Source: Caldicellulosiruptor saccharolyticus DSM 8903 (GTDB lineage Bacteria > Bacillota > Thermoanaerobacteria > Caldicellulosiruptorales > Caldicellulosiruptoraceae). Taken from it: a stretch of DNA of 64,000 nucleotides. The DNA is taken from assembly GCF_000016545.1 (NCBI RefSeq), contig NC_009437.1:2692501-2756500 (forward strand), in the 5' to 3' direction. The position numbers were made by a program, and so were the translations under genes. Under the pieces are notes generated by a model, which saw only the letters and a list, made by a program, of their open reading frames with translations, was not told the origin of the DNA and did not search any database. Shown piece by piece: positions 46,049 to 56,454 of the stretch (position 1 is its first letter; each line of letters starts with the position of its first letter).

Positions 46049-48229
46049 TTATATTTTCTTTTTGACTTCATTTACTATTTGCAAAGTTCTATCTGTTATT
46101 CCAAATTTATGAGAGTTAGGGTCTTGCTTAATTACCTCCGGCATTCTTTCTCTCTCCCTCTTCACCCTCTCAATTTCCTCAGGGATTTTTAACACAACCT
46201 CATAGTACTTCCTTGCTTTCTCCTTATCACCTTTTCCCAGGTAATAATCCCCAACCTTTGCATATGCATCTGCCTTGACTTCATAGTTATTTGGTTGAAG
46301 AGGCTGAAGCTTTATCCCCTCTTCTATCTGTTTTAGACCCTCATCTATTGCACCGTGGGAGAGTAAATACACAGCATACTTAAACCTTATCTTAGCGTTA
46401 AATCTATCATTTGTAATTGCCTGTTTGAAGTAATCATTTGCCTTCGCAATCAAGCTTGCATCCTTGTTCTGGTCACCAATTTTATATAGCGTAACTGCAT
46501 AGTCGCTCAACGCAGCAGCATTTAGAGAATCGTATTCTACTGCTTTTGACAAAAATGAATATGCAGCAGTCAAGTTATTCATCTGCAATGCTTGCTGACC
46601 AATGTTTGCGTTGTAATTCCCAATCCTAAAGTTTATTGAAATAATCATCACAAAAAGGTAAAAGACTAAAAGTGCCGGGGAAAGCACCTTTGTTTTTCTT
46701 TGCACAATTAGCTTTCCATCCTCTTTGCTCTTTTGAAGCACTTCCTGCACAATTGCTATAAGTACCCCAAGGCTTGCAAAAAGCAGAACCTGAACAGAGG
46801 CAAGTGAAAAGTCAAAATCCAAAATTGAATGAAGATAAAGCTGCACAGCCCCTCCAATAATACCTGCAATCAGGATATTTTTATCCTTATCTTTTTTAAG
46901 CCATGCCCGCAGAGCCGTTGAAAAGAGCGTGTATAAAAACACCATCAAAATGGCAAATCCAAAAAGCCCTGTGTCAAGAAGCACCTGTAAAAAGTAGTTG
47001 TGAGACTGTGTTGTGAAGTATAAGTACGACTGATACATAAAATAAAGTGACACCCACGTTCCACCGCCATAGCCGAAGATTGGACTTTTCAAAAAGATTT
47101 TGAGCCCATCTTTGTAAAACACAAGCCTTTCAACAAAGTTCCTGTCCTTAAAGCTGATTGATTTTATCTTGTCAACAATTGACGTAGGAATAAGGTGCAT
47201 ATTTAGAGCGATTATAAATCCTATTATACCAAGCGCAGCAATCGTGAGTGCCGAAATGATGTAAACCTCATTTTTGAGCACATACAACCTTTTTTCAACA
47301 AAGCTAAATGCATATGCAGCTGCCCACACAACGGCAAACTGCATAAGCAAAATCAGCCAAAGTTTCTCTTTGCCATTTGGATTTAGCTGAGCCCCTACCT
47401 TGTTCAAAAATGCCAAAACAATTGCACCTATTATTGCCAGGTTAAAAACAAATGAAATCCTCTTTTCCCTTGGAAGCAGTATAAAGAATACCAAAAGCGC
47501 AATTGGCAAAGTTACATAGGACCCTCTTGAGTATGTAAAGAAAAAAGCTGTCAGCACAAAGGAAGATGCAGCAAAGTAAAATGCTCTTAAAAACTTATTT
47601 TCAGTATATAGCCCCAGCAAAAGACCAATTATAAACCCAAATGCAAGCACAGTTCCTGCTGTGTTGTGGTATTGCAAGGTTGAGTTTATCATATTTCCTG
47701 CCCAAAGACCATTCATTGCCATTCCTAAAGGTCGGGCAGTCTCAGGTATCAATCCTACTGCTGCTTGATATCCAAAAAATGCAACACCAATTGTTGAGAT
47801 AAAAAGAGCATTTAATATGGTGAGCTTTTCGAACCTGCCAGTTGCAAGTCTTATTGCCATTGCAAATATAGCAAAGTAGAATGCATATTTCAAAAACTCA
47901 CCTATTGCCAGTCTTCTGTTTGCTGCAAAGAAAAATGGCACAATATATGCTACCATAAAAAGCAAAAGGATATATTCAAGCTTGTACTTAACCTCAAATC
48001 CTATTTTAGATGCATACAGATAAAGAACCAATAAGATGAAAATTACAGCTGCTATAGCCTGAAATACCATAAGCTCATAGTCAAAGTAAAGCCCTCTGTA
48101 GTAAGGTGTCATCATGACAAGAACTGAAAATGCAAAGAGCAAAATAAGTCTTATGGGATAAAGATTCAGAGCTTCTTGTTGTGTATCTTTGAAAGAAAAA
48201 GTTTGCTTTTTCTTTTCCTTTTTCGCCAT
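46049..48229 (-). CDS. O-antigen ligase-family membrane protein with C-terminal TPR domain
   Basis: The 726-residue protein has about twelve to thirteen membrane segments (about 25-530), the Wzy_C/WaaL signature loop with GYGGGTWVSLYFMYQSY and SHNYFLQVLLDTGLFG (about 380-420), and four tetratricopeptide-like repeats in its last 180 residues. In Firmicutes such ligase-TPR fusions are linked to polysaccharide polymerisation or attachment to cell-surface glycans. Start ATG has AAGGAG upstream. It is the first gene of the exopolysaccharide cluster, 59 bases after the UPF0173 gene. Confidence 0.88.
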   Translation of the reverse strand: MAKKEKKKQTFSFKDTQQEALNLYPIRLILLFAFSVLVMMTPYYRGLYFDYELMVFQAIAAVIFILLVLYLYASKIGFEVKYKLEYILLLFMVAYIVPFFFAANRRLAIGEFLKYAFYFAIFAMAIRLATGRFEKLTILNALFISTIGVAFFGYQAAVGLIPETARPLGMAMNGLWAGNMINSTLQYHNTAGTVLAFGFIIGLLLGLYTENKFLRAFYFAASSFVLTAFFFTYSRGSYVTLPIALLVFFILLPREKRISFVFNLAIIGAIVLAFLNKVGAQLNPNGKEKLWLILLMQFAVVWAAAYAFSFVEKRLYVLKNEVYIISALTIAALGIIGFIIALNMHLIPTSIVDKIKSISFKDRNFVERLVFYKDGLKIFLKSPIFGYGGGTWVSLYFMYQSYLYFTTQSHNYFLQVLLDTGLFGFAILMVFLYTLFSTALRAWLKKDKDKNILIAGIIGGAVQLYLHSILDFDFSLASVQVLLFASLGVLIAIVQEVLQKSKEDGKLIVQRKTKVLSPALLVFYLFVMIISINFRIGNYNANIGQQALQMNNLTAAYSFLSKAVEYDSLNAAALSDYAVTLYKIGDQNKDASLIAKANDYFKQAITNDRFNAKIRFKYAVYLLSHGAIDEGLKQIEEGIKLQPLQPNNYEVKADAYAKVGDYYLGKGDKEKARKYYEVVLKIPEEIERVKRERERMPEVIKQDPNSHKFGITDRTLQIVNEVKKKI

Positions 48230-48288
48230 TGTGTTTTCTCCTTTTTTGTAAGTTTAGTTTCAACCAAGGCTATATTTTCAAAGCATTT

Positions 48289-48921
48289 TTAACCTTTGTG
48301 CGAAAGTACAATGACCTTTTGAGCCTCAGGAAGTTCTTTTATCTCAAGCTCAAAAGAGTTTGCATATTCTACATTGTCAAAAAGTTTTGTAAATTCCTCC
48401 AGCCTGCCCAAATCAAATTTCAGCTTTTCTGTTTTATAGTGCATAGGAATTATAATCTTTGGATTTATAGCCTTTGCAACGTTATAAGCAGCTTTTGCAT
48501 CAATTGTATACACTCCACCAACAGGGATGAGCAGAATATCTACCTTGCCAATCTTCTCAAGATGCTCTTTTTCAAGCTCATGACCCAAATCACCCAAATG
48601 TGCTACAGAAAACTCATCCTCTATGACAAATACAATATTCTCCCCTCTTTTCTGCCCAGCTTCCTGATCATGAAATGTCTTTATACCTCTTATCTTTACT
48701 CCTTTGACATTGTATTCCTGAGGCTTGTCCAGAACAGTAAAATCTCCTTTCAAAGCCCCTGTGTAGCCGTGGTCAAAGTGTTTATGAGAGGTCAAAACAA
48801 TATCAGGTGATAATTCAAGCACTGTGTAGCCAACAGAGTTATCGTAGGGGTCTGTTAAAATCTTTACCCCTGTTTTTGTTTCTATCAAAAAGCTTGCATG
48901 TGCAAGATAGGTTATTTTCAT
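48289..48921 (-). CDS. UPF0173 metal-dependent hydrolase (metallo-beta-lactamase fold)
   Basis: The 210-residue protein is a single metallo-beta-lactamase domain of the UlaG-like/UPF0173 group. Metal ligands are visible: HASF near residue 8, TSHKHFDHG (HxHxDH), GDLGHE and the late PMHYKT. Members hydrolyse unknown small esters or phosphodiesters in the cytoplasm. Length is close to the family norm (about 225). It lies upstream of the ligase/TPR gene, with 59 bases between, and diverges from the spoIIM-like gene. True substrate is unknown. Confidence 0.9.
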   Translation of the reverse strand: MKITYLAHASFLIETKTGVKILTDPYDNSVGYTVLELSPDIVLTSHKHFDHGYTGALKGDFTVLDKPQEYNVKGVKIRGIKTFHDQEAGQKRGENIVFVIEDEFSVAHLGDLGHELEKEHLEKIGKVDILLIPVGGVYTIDAKAAYNVAKAINPKIIIPMHYKTEKLKFDLGRLEEFTKLFDNVEYANSFELEIKELPEAQKVIVLSHKG

Positions 48922-49091
48922 GTTTCAAACTTCCCCCTTTTCTTTTACTATCAACAATATTATATACTAAACTGAGGAAATGTTAATTAAAAATTTGTGA
49001 AAATCTTTCCTGCTTGCATTGGTTTACAAAAAAGAACCAATTTGTTATGATTTTAAATAGCTCTATAAACCTTTTTGAGGAGGCTTTGAAA

Positions 49092-49673
49092 TTGAACTTT
49101 AGTTTTTGGGTTGAAACTTTAAGAAAAGAAAAAAGACTCATTTTAATTTGTCTTGGTATTTTTGTTCTTTTTTTGATCTTGGGTATATTGGCTGGAATAT
49201 ATTTTGGCGATATGATAAGCAAATATGTTGATATGTATCTTAAAAAGATGTTCCAGCAGATTTTGAAAAATGTTGATAACAAATTTGAGCTTTTCTTGGC
49301 AATACTCAAAAACAACATGAGAGTCTATCTTATTTTGATTGTAGCAGGAACGCTCACATTTGGCCTTGTTTCGCTTTTTGTTTTGATGTCAAATGGAGTT
49401 ATTGTAGGGGCTGTGGCTGCACTTTCAGCAAAACACACTTCAGTCGGAAAGACTCTACTTTTGCTTTTGCCCCATGGAGTAATTGAGATTTTTGCATTTT
49501 TAATTGGATCTGTCGCATCCGTCATTTTTCTTGAAAATCTTGTTCTGGAGAAGAAAAAAGAAGATTTTAAGATTGTCTTCAAAAGATTTTGCATCTTGAG
49601 CATACTTGGTGCAGTTTTGGTTGTGGTTGCTGCATTCATTGAGGCGTATGTCACATCAAGCTTTGCAATGTGA
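49092..49673 (+). CDS. Stage II sporulation protein M-like membrane protein
   Basis: The protein (193 residues) has about five membrane segments and the SpoIIM/DUF95 features: the N-terminal LRKEKRLILICLGIF helix, the central NGVIVGAVAALSA helix and PHGVIEIFAFLIGS, the most conserved motif. In sporulating Firmicutes SpoIIM helps septal membrane migration; in non-sporulating ones its relatives are general membrane proteins. TTG at 49092 is preferred because GAGGAGG is eight bases upstream; longer frames to 49014 start without such a site. It stands alone on the plus strand. Confidence 0.8.
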   Translation: MNFSFWVETLRKEKRLILICLGIFVLFLILGILAGIYFGDMISKYVDMYLKKMFQQILKNVDNKFELFLAILKNNMRVYLILIVAGTLTFGLVSLFVLMSNGVIVGAVAALSAKHTSVGKTLLLLLPHGVIEIFAFLIGSVASVIFLENLVLEKKKEDFKIVFKRFCILSILGAVLVVVAAFIEAYVTSSFAM

Positions 49674-49908
49674 AAACTAAAAAAAGTGAAACCTTATCGC
49701 ACCAAGCACAAGGGCCGGGATTAAAACTCTTGTGTTTCTAATCCTTCTGTAAAGCAAGCTTCTTTCCCCTTTCAAAAATTATGCAATCGTTTACTTTGCT
49801 ATTTTAGGGCTATGCTTTATTTTTTCAAAATGTGAGTATTTACGAAAAGAAAACATTGACCTTAGAGATTTTGACTATAGAATAAAGAAAAGCAACTTCC
49901 CAGAGAAG
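49674..49908 (+). other. Region with probable decayed coding sequence
   Basis: This stretch behind the spoIIM-like gene shows protein-like translations split over frames: KPYRTKHKG at 49690-49720, GIKTLVFLILL near 49730-49755, then a start-less frame with YFAILGLCFIFSKCEYLR and ENIDLRDFDYRIKKSNF to about 49910. It has no complete start-to-stop gene. It may be a dead small membrane-protein gene; evidence is weak. Confidence 0.25.
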
Positions 49909-49940
49909 AAAAATAAAAAGGCAGGGATTCTGTCCCTGCC
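49909..49940 (-). terminator. Intrinsic terminator of the tRNA operon
   Basis: On the minus strand GGCAGGGA, five bases, TCCCTGCC (perfect 8-bp, GC-rich stem) followed by TTTTTATTTTT. It lies downstream of tRNA-Lys, tRNA-Glu and the structured RNA region. Confidence 0.88.
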
Positions 49941-49985
49941 GTCTTGATTTGTAAAGTGTTTCTTTTTCTATTTGTAAAATATTTA

Positions 49986-50065
49986 GCATATCCCAGTTGC
50001 CATCTGGCAAGCAGGATATGCCTGGAGCTTTTCATCTCCCGCATGCGCGGAAAGTACTCAGCTCC
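49986..50065 (-). ncRNA. Structured RNA candidate in the tail of the tRNA transcript
   Basis: Between tRNA-Glu and the terminator the minus strand folds into two clear hairpins. The first has GGAGCT (50065-50060) paired with AGCTCC (50029-50024), enclosing CCGC-GCAT-GCGG. The second has GCATATCC (50021-50014) paired with GGATATGC (49993-49986), enclosing TTGCC/GGCAA. The region is clearly more GC-rich than flanking DNA. It matches no RNA family I know. It could be a processed small RNA or a decayed tRNA. Found by eye only. Confidence 0.35.
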
Positions 50066-50074
50066 TATAAACAA

Positions 50075-50149
50075 TGGTGACCCCGAGGGGATTCGAACCC
50101 CTGTTACAGGCGTGAAAGGCCTGTGTCTTAACCACTTGACCACGGGGCC
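50075..50149 (-). tRNA. tRNA-Glu (anticodon TTC)
   Basis: The minus strand folds into a full cloverleaf: acceptor GGCCCCG with CGGGGTC, anticodon stem CAGGC/GCCTG around loop CTTTCAC (anticodon TTC at 50116-50114), T-arm with GGTTCGAATCC, and an encoded CCA end (50077-50075). It follows tRNA-Lys in one transcript. Confidence 0.96.
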
Positions 50150-50172
50150 ACCTGTGAGCTTTTAAATTAAAA

Positions 50173-50248
50173 TGGTGAGCCATCCGCGACTCGAACGCGG
50201 GACACCCAGCTTAAAAGGCTGGTGCTCTGCCTACTGAGCTAATGGCCC
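50173..50248 (-). tRNA. tRNA-Lys (anticodon TTT)
   Basis: The minus strand gives acceptor GGGCCAT with ATGGCTC, D-arm TTAGCTCAGTAGGCAGAGCA, anticodon stem CCAGC/GCTGG around CTTTTAA (anticodon TTT), T-arm with GTTCGAGTC, and an encoded CCA. It is the first gene after a consensus-like promoter. Confidence 0.96.
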
Positions 50249-50272
50249 ACACAACAATAGCCGCAGTTTTGT

Positions 50273-50301
50273 ATTATAAAGCACAAAAGCGAGTTTGTAA
50301 A
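50273..50301 (-). promoter_or_regulatory. Sigma-A promoter of the tRNA operon
   Basis: On the minus strand TTTACA (-35), a 17-base spacer and TATAAT (-10) lie 24 bases before the 5' end of tRNA-Lys. It is the best-matching promoter in the window. Confidence 0.72.
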
Positions 50302-50329
50302 TAACAAAAATTTGTTTGCTCCTTTCTTA

Positions 50330-52126
50330 TCACCCCGCTTTTACAAACCTTACTTGGCTTGTGCAAAGCTCGTAATATACACCTTTCTTAGAAACTAAGC
50401 TGTCATGTGTTCCCATCTCAACTATTTGGCCTTTGTCAAGCACAATGATAAGATCAGCATCTCTTATGGTTGAGAGCCTGTGAGCAATTACAATTGAGGT
50501 TCTATCTTTCGTCACCTTGTTCAATGCACTTTGGACCATCAGCTCGCTCTGTGTATCTAAAGCCGATGTTGCCTCATCAAGGATTAAAATTTCCGGATTT
50601 TGAAGCAAAAGCCGTGCAAGGCATATTAGCTGCTTTTGCCCAGTTGAAAGTCTTGTTCCCCTTTCGTTTACTTGTGTATAATATCCATTTTCAAGCTGAG
50701 AAATAAACTCATGCACTCCCAAGAACTTACAAACTCCTATTGCTTCATCTAAGCTGGCTTCTGGCCTCCCATAGAGTATGTTATCTAAGATTGTACCTGA
50801 GAATAAAAATGGCTCTTGCTGAACAATTCCAATAAGTCTCCTGAGACTTCTAAAACTTATTTTTCTCAAATCAATTCCATCTATGAGTATACTCCCTTTT
50901 TGTGGGTCATAAAACCTCGCAAGAAGGTTTACAATTGTTGTCTTGCCAGAGCCTGTTGCACCAACCAATGCTATCATTTGTCCTTTTTTAACTTTAAAGG
51001 TTATATCCTTTAGAACATAATTATCGTCTTTATAAGAAAACCATACATTTTTGAACTCAATCGAATCTTTAAATGTAGAAAGGTCAACTGGATTTTCGTC
51101 TTCCTTAATCTCCGGCTCAATACTCAAAATCTCAAAAATCCTCTCTGAGGAGCTGCTTGCAACAAGAAGCTGGTTGTAAAAATTGCTCAAGGTCACAACC
51201 GGTCGCCAAAATCTATCTAAGTAGCTCACAAACGCAATTAATGTACCAACAGTAACACCGTTTATCTTTAAAAGTTTTACACCGTACCAGTAGATTATTA
51301 GTGTCCCTATCATTGAACAAATCTCAACAAATGGGCCAAATAGATTGTTTATTTTTATTGCTTTCATCCATGAAACAAAGACATCGTCAATGACCTCTTT
51401 GAATATTGCTTTGTTTACTTTTTGTCTTACAAATGCCTGAATTACTCTAATCCCACTTATATTCTCGTGTATGTACGCATTTAGATTTGCAATCTTCCTT
51501 CGAACTTTCCTCCAGTTTTTCTTTATAGCATTCCTTGTTGCAAAAAGTATTGCTAAAAAAAGCGGAACAACTGTAAATGTAACAGCTGCTAATTTGGGAT
51601 GAATTGAAAACATTATAACCGTCGCAAGAACTAAACTGGACATGTCTGTTATCACATTCACTATCCCGTTTGTAAAGAGGTTGTTTAGAGTATTTACGTC
51701 ATTCACAATTCTTACAATAATCCTTCCTGTTGAATTTCTGTCAAAATAGCTAAACGAAAGGCTCTGTACATGGTCAAAAAGTGCCTTTCTTATGTCAAAT
51801 AGAACCATCTGGCCTGTTCTGTTTGCAAGTTTTATCTTGTTTTTTGAACATTCTTTGTTTATAAAAAGTGTCAAAACAAGAAGAACACCAATTGCTAAAA
51901 TTCCTTTAAAATCTTTTTTGGGAATAAAATCGTCTACTGCCTTTTTTAAAAGGTATGGAGATACAAGGTCAGCAACTGTTGCAATAAACATAAAAATGAT
52001 GGTAAGAAAAAGCCATTTTTTATATGGTAGCAAAAATCTAAATAGCTTTTTCAAATAGGGCACTTTTAATTCGTATGAAGTCTCTTCCTGACTAAATATT
52101 GGCATTTTTACATTGGCTTGTGCCAT
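50330..52126 (-). CDS. ABC exporter half-transporter with consensus Walker B (heterodimer partner)
   Basis: The 598-residue protein has six membrane helices (about 35-330) fused to a nucleotide-binding domain: Walker A GATGSGKTT, signature LSTGQKQ (degenerate from LSGGQ), Walker B ILILDEATSALD with the catalytic Glu, and the switch His in SIVIAHRLS. This type exports lipids, peptides or drugs. The degenerate signature complements the upstream gene, whose Walker B lacks the Glu while its signature is LSGGQ, the hallmark of TM287/288-like heterodimers. It lies 73 bases downstream of that gene. The ATG at 52126 has a weak GGGGG site upstream. Confidence 0.92.
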   Translation of the reverse strand: MAQANVKMPIFSQEETSYELKVPYLKKLFRFLLPYKKWLFLTIIFMFIATVADLVSPYLLKKAVDDFIPKKDFKGILAIGVLLVLTLFINKECSKNKIKLANRTGQMVLFDIRKALFDHVQSLSFSYFDRNSTGRIIVRIVNDVNTLNNLFTNGIVNVITDMSSLVLATVIMFSIHPKLAAVTFTVVPLFLAILFATRNAIKKNWRKVRRKIANLNAYIHENISGIRVIQAFVRQKVNKAIFKEVIDDVFVSWMKAIKINNLFGPFVEICSMIGTLIIYWYGVKLLKINGVTVGTLIAFVSYLDRFWRPVVTLSNFYNQLLVASSSSERIFEILSIEPEIKEDENPVDLSTFKDSIEFKNVWFSYKDDNYVLKDITFKVKKGQMIALVGATGSGKTTIVNLLARFYDPQKGSILIDGIDLRKISFRSLRRLIGIVQQEPFLFSGTILDNILYGRPEASLDEAIGVCKFLGVHEFISQLENGYYTQVNERGTRLSTGQKQLICLARLLLQNPEILILDEATSALDTQSELMVQSALNKVTKDRTSIVIAHRLSTIRDADLIIVLDKGQIVEMGTHDSLVSKKGVYYELCTSQVRFVKAG

Positions 52127-52199
52127 TTTTTAAAAACCCCCATCATCCAATATAACAATTTTTTATAAACTCTCAAACCTTTTTTCATTGAATTAATTC

Positions 52200-53943
52200 T
52201 TATGCAGGAAGTGAATTTAACCTTTCAAGAAGTTGCTTTTTGAATGTTGCATAATACCTTCCTTTCAACTTCATAAGTTCCTCATGTGCACCCTCCTCCA
52301 CTATTCTACCATCTGACATGTAAATAATTCTGTCTGCATTTACAACAAGCTGAGATATCCTGTGAGTTATGATAATAGTTGTCCTTCCTTTTATAACCTC
52401 TTGCAAGGTTTTTTTGAATCTCAGCTTCTGTCTCAAAGTCAAGGCTTGATGTGGCATCGTCTAATATAAGTATCTTTGGATTGTAAATAAGAGCTCGTGC
52501 AATAGCTATTCTCTGCTTTTGCCCACCAGAAAGCCCAACTCCTCTCTCACCAACAACTGTGTCATATCCCTGAGGCAGTCTTTCAATGAACTCATCTGCC
52601 TGGGCAAGTTTTGCCGCCCATTTTATCTCATCTAAGGTAGCATCCGGCTTTCCAAAAGCTATGTTTGCTGCGATGGTATCAGAGAATATAAAGGTTTCTT
52701 GCATAATTATTCCAATGTTTTTCCTAAGCGAACACAGCCTTATATCCTTGACGTCTATATCATCAATCAATATGCTGCCTTTTGTGCAGTCATAGAACCT
52801 TGCAAGAAGGTTAATCAAAGACGACTTGCCTGAGCCAGTTGAACCTAAGATTGCTACAACCTCACCTGGCTTTATGTGAAGGTTTATACCTTTTAAGACA
52901 TAACGCTGGTTGTATTTGAAATATACATCAATAAATTTAATGTCACCCTTAACATCTTTTAGTCTGATTCCATTTTTTGGACTTTTTATCGCTATATCAC
53001 TATCTAATACTTCAAATATTTTTTCCAGTGATGCAAATGCGTTTTGCCACTGGTTGACCAGATTCTGAATGTTGCCAATTGGTGCACTAAAGATGTTGAC
53101 ATAGCTCACAAATGCAAACAGTGTGCCTATGCTAAGTTTCCCTTTTATTGCTAAATATCCACCTACAACTAAAATTATTACAGAGTTAAGACCGTTTAAA
53201 AAGTTTGCAAGAGGGTTGTGATATGAGCGAATATCCGCTGCCTCAATATTTTTCTCTGTAAACTCATATGCAACCTTTTCAAAGCTCTTTTTCTCAAAGT
53301 CTTCGTTTCCAAACGCTTTTACAACCCTGATTCCCGTTATATTTTCTTGTACCTTGGACGTAAGCTTTTCAAATGCAATTCTTATACTCTTAAAAGTAGG
53401 ATGAAGCTTTTTGGCAAGGCTTCTTACATTGAGGTAAATCAAAGGTGCTGTTGAAATGGTCAAAACTGACAACAAAAAGTTCATCGAAAGCATTATGCTC
53501 AGGGCTGAGACAATTGTAATTGCTATGGTTATCACCTGAACAAAACTCTGGTTCAAAAACACTCTAATTGCCTCTAAATCCCCCACCATCCTGTTCATAA
53601 TTGCACCTGTGGAGGCTTTGTCAAAGTACTCAAAAGACTGATATTGAAGTTTTGTGTAGATTTGGTCTCTAAGAAGATATATGACCTTTTGAGATGTGTA
53701 CTCAAATATGTACCCCTGAAAATAGTTGCAAAAAGCCCTTATCAAAACAAGACCTGCAACAAGCAGTGCTAAACTTGCCAACCTATCAAAGTGCTTTGCT
53801 ATCAGAACATCATCAATGATATGTTTAGATACTTTTGGAACTGTCATATTACAAAATATAGAAATTAGAGAAAAAATTAGACCAAGTGCTACCAGAAATT
53901 TGTACTCATCAAGATATTTAAGGATGCGCTTAAGATAGTCCAA
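52200..53943 (-). pseudogene. ABC exporter half-transporter with degenerate Walker B, frameshifted near its end
   Basis: The first frame (53943-52306) encodes six membrane helices, Walker A GSTGSGKSS, signature LSGGQKQ and Walker B ILILDDATSSLD, where Asp replaces the catalytic Glu. It then leaves frame at a run of seven A (52409-52415). The second frame (from about 52410 to 52200) continues with TLQEVIKGRTTIIITHRIS, giving the switch His and the C-terminal 70 residues. Removing one A restores a normal 580-residue protein. Transcriptional slippage on A7 might still make some full-length product; otherwise the ATPase lacks its D-loop partner region and H-loop. TTG start; promoter at 53981-54009. 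Confidence 0.85.
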
Positions 53944-53980
53944 TTTTCGTTCATCCCTTTTTTATAAAAGTTTAATTTAT

Positions 53981-54009
53981 ATTATACACCCAAACACAAA
54001 AAAAGTTAA
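53981..54009 (-). promoter_or_regulatory. Likely sigma-A promoter of the ABC exporter operon
   Basis: On the minus strand TTAACT, 17 bases, TATAAT, located between the purA terminator and the start of the exporter gene. The -35 matches the consensus in four of six positions. Confidence 0.5.
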
Positions 54010-54054
54010 TACATTGCCACAAAAATAGGATAAAATCAATAGCTTAAAGTACAC

Positions 54055-54097
54055 AAAAAGCCACCCATTTCAATACTATCCCTCGGGTGGCTTTTTT
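54055..54097. terminator. Bidirectional intrinsic terminator behind purA
   Basis: AAAAAGCCACCC, an 18-base loop, GGGTGGCTTTTTT. It lies 30 bases past the purA stop (minus strand) and separates purA from the ABC exporter operon. Confidence 0.85.
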
Positions 54098-54126
54098 ATT
54101 TCCATACTTATCTTCGAAAAAGATTT

Positions 54127-55434
<1,308 letters not shown>

Positions 55435-55460
55435 CTATTTTTTATAAAAAATCCTTCTTT

Positions 55461-55489
55461 ATTATATCAGAATGAAGTAAGTTTTTTAA
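55461..55489 (-). promoter_or_regulatory. Likely sigma-A promoter of purA
   Basis: On the minus strand TTAAAA, 17 bases, TATAAT, about 50 bases before the purA start. The sequence between it and purA shows no purine riboswitch-like fold that I can recognise. Confidence 0.5.
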
Positions 55490-55589
55490 GTATTTAGCTT
55501 TATTTTAATAATTGAAGAAATGAGAATTGACTGGTATTATTTATATTGATAATGAAATTCCATCAATTTTAAAGGAGATGAACTTAAAA

Positions 55590-56237
55590 ATGATTGAATA
55601 TCTATTCAACGTCTTCAAAGATGTCACAAAGCTAAAGTGGTATACAATTGTTATTGTATCTGTTTTGTTTATCTTATCTTTATTTTTGATGGCTACTTAT
55701 AAACGACAGAATTTATCAACAAAGGCAATCGTTTATGGCGGACTTAGTATTGCTCTTTCATTTACACTTTCGTTTATAAAACTCTACAGAATGCCACAGG
55801 GCGGTTCAATTACACCTGCAAGCATGCTTCCACTTTTTGTATATAGCTACATCTTCGGACCTGCTGCTGGAATTATTGCAGGTGTCGCTTATGGAATCTT
55901 GCAGCTCATACAAGAGCCTTATGTTGTTCACTGGGCACAGCTTCTTTTGGACTATCCATTGGCGTTTGGTGCTCTCGGATTTGCAGGATTTTTTAGAAAA
56001 AATTTACCCTTGGGAATTTTAGCAGGCGGCTTTGGAAGATTTGTGTTTCATGTTATATCTGGAGTTGTGTTTTTTGCATCATACGCGCCAAAAGGAACAA
56101 GCCCGCTTGTGTACTCTGCCATCTACAATGCAACATATATAGCGCCTGACCTTGCTGTGTGTTTAGTATTAGCTCTTATTCCTTCTGTTAAAAAGGCCAT
56201 AGAAAGACTTTCAAAAGAAGCCTATATACAAAAATAG
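55590..56237 (+). CDS. thiT: Thiamine-specific ECF transporter S component, ThiT family
   Basis: The 215-residue protein binds thiamine in the membrane and works with the shared EcfT/EcfA module. It has six membrane helices; the first is preceded by a basic stretch KDVTKLKWY. The family core is visible as GGSITPASMLPLFVYSYIFG, GIIAGVAYGILQLIQEPYVV and HWAQLLLDYPLAFGALG, which hold the thiamine-contacting residues of ThiT. ATG at 55590 is preferred, 12 bases after AAAGGAG; an in-frame ATG four codons earlier touches that site. No TPP riboswitch is seen upstream. Confidence 0.9.
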   Translation: MIEYLFNVFKDVTKLKWYTIVIVSVLFILSLFLMATYKRQNLSTKAIVYGGLSIALSFTLSFIKLYRMPQGGSITPASMLPLFVYSYIFGPAAGIIAGVAYGILQLIQEPYVVHWAQLLLDYPLAFGALGFAGFFRKNLPLGILAGGFGRFVFHVISGVVFFASYAPKGTSPLVYSAIYNATYIAPDLAVCLVLALIPSVKKAIERLSKEAYIQK

Positions 56238-56434
56238 GGCTGTCTTGTTGAAGTAGTCTGACAGCCCTGGGGTTTTCCTAATAAATTTTTATTTGTAGGG
56301 TCGCTTATTTTCAAAGTTTTCACGGGATCATATAAAGTATATTTTACTATATAGTAGCAAGCCCCAACTCCTGCAAAAATGACTAACACTATAATCAAAA
56401 TTGAAAGTATTTTTTTCATTTTTATAGCCACCAT
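56222..56434 (-). CDS. Small single-helix membrane protein, possible gene
   Basis: The 70-residue frame has one N-terminal membrane helix (about 7-30, KKILSILIIVLVIFAGVGA) and a short outside part. Its last ~20 codons read through a terminator-like hairpin (56236-56268) and overlap the end of thiT on the other strand, so the true C-terminus may be altered by mutation. GGTGG precedes an ATG at 56419, and AAGGA precedes the ATG at 56434. No homologous family recognised. Confidence 0.4.
   Translation of the reverse strand: MVAIKMKKILSILIIVLVIFAGVGACYYIVKYTLYDPVKTLKISDPTNKNLLGKPQGCQTTSTRQPYFCI
56236..56268. terminator. Terminator-like hairpin at the end of thiT
   Basis: AGGGCTGTC, 15-base loop, GACAGCCCT (perfect 9-bp stem). 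On the minus strand it is followed by ATTTTTG, on the plus strand by GGGGTTTT, so it may serve thiT and the small converging gene. Confidence 0.7.
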
Positions 56435-56454
56435 TCCTATCCTTGCATTTTTAA

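Noticed and set aside
49862-50165. Overlapping reading frames on both strands across the tRNA-Glu region
   Set aside because: They run through the tRNA, the structured tail and the terminator and have no ribosome-binding sites.
55440-55590. Possible TPP riboswitch before thiT
   Set aside because: The conserved CUGAGA and thi-box helices are not present in the short leader.
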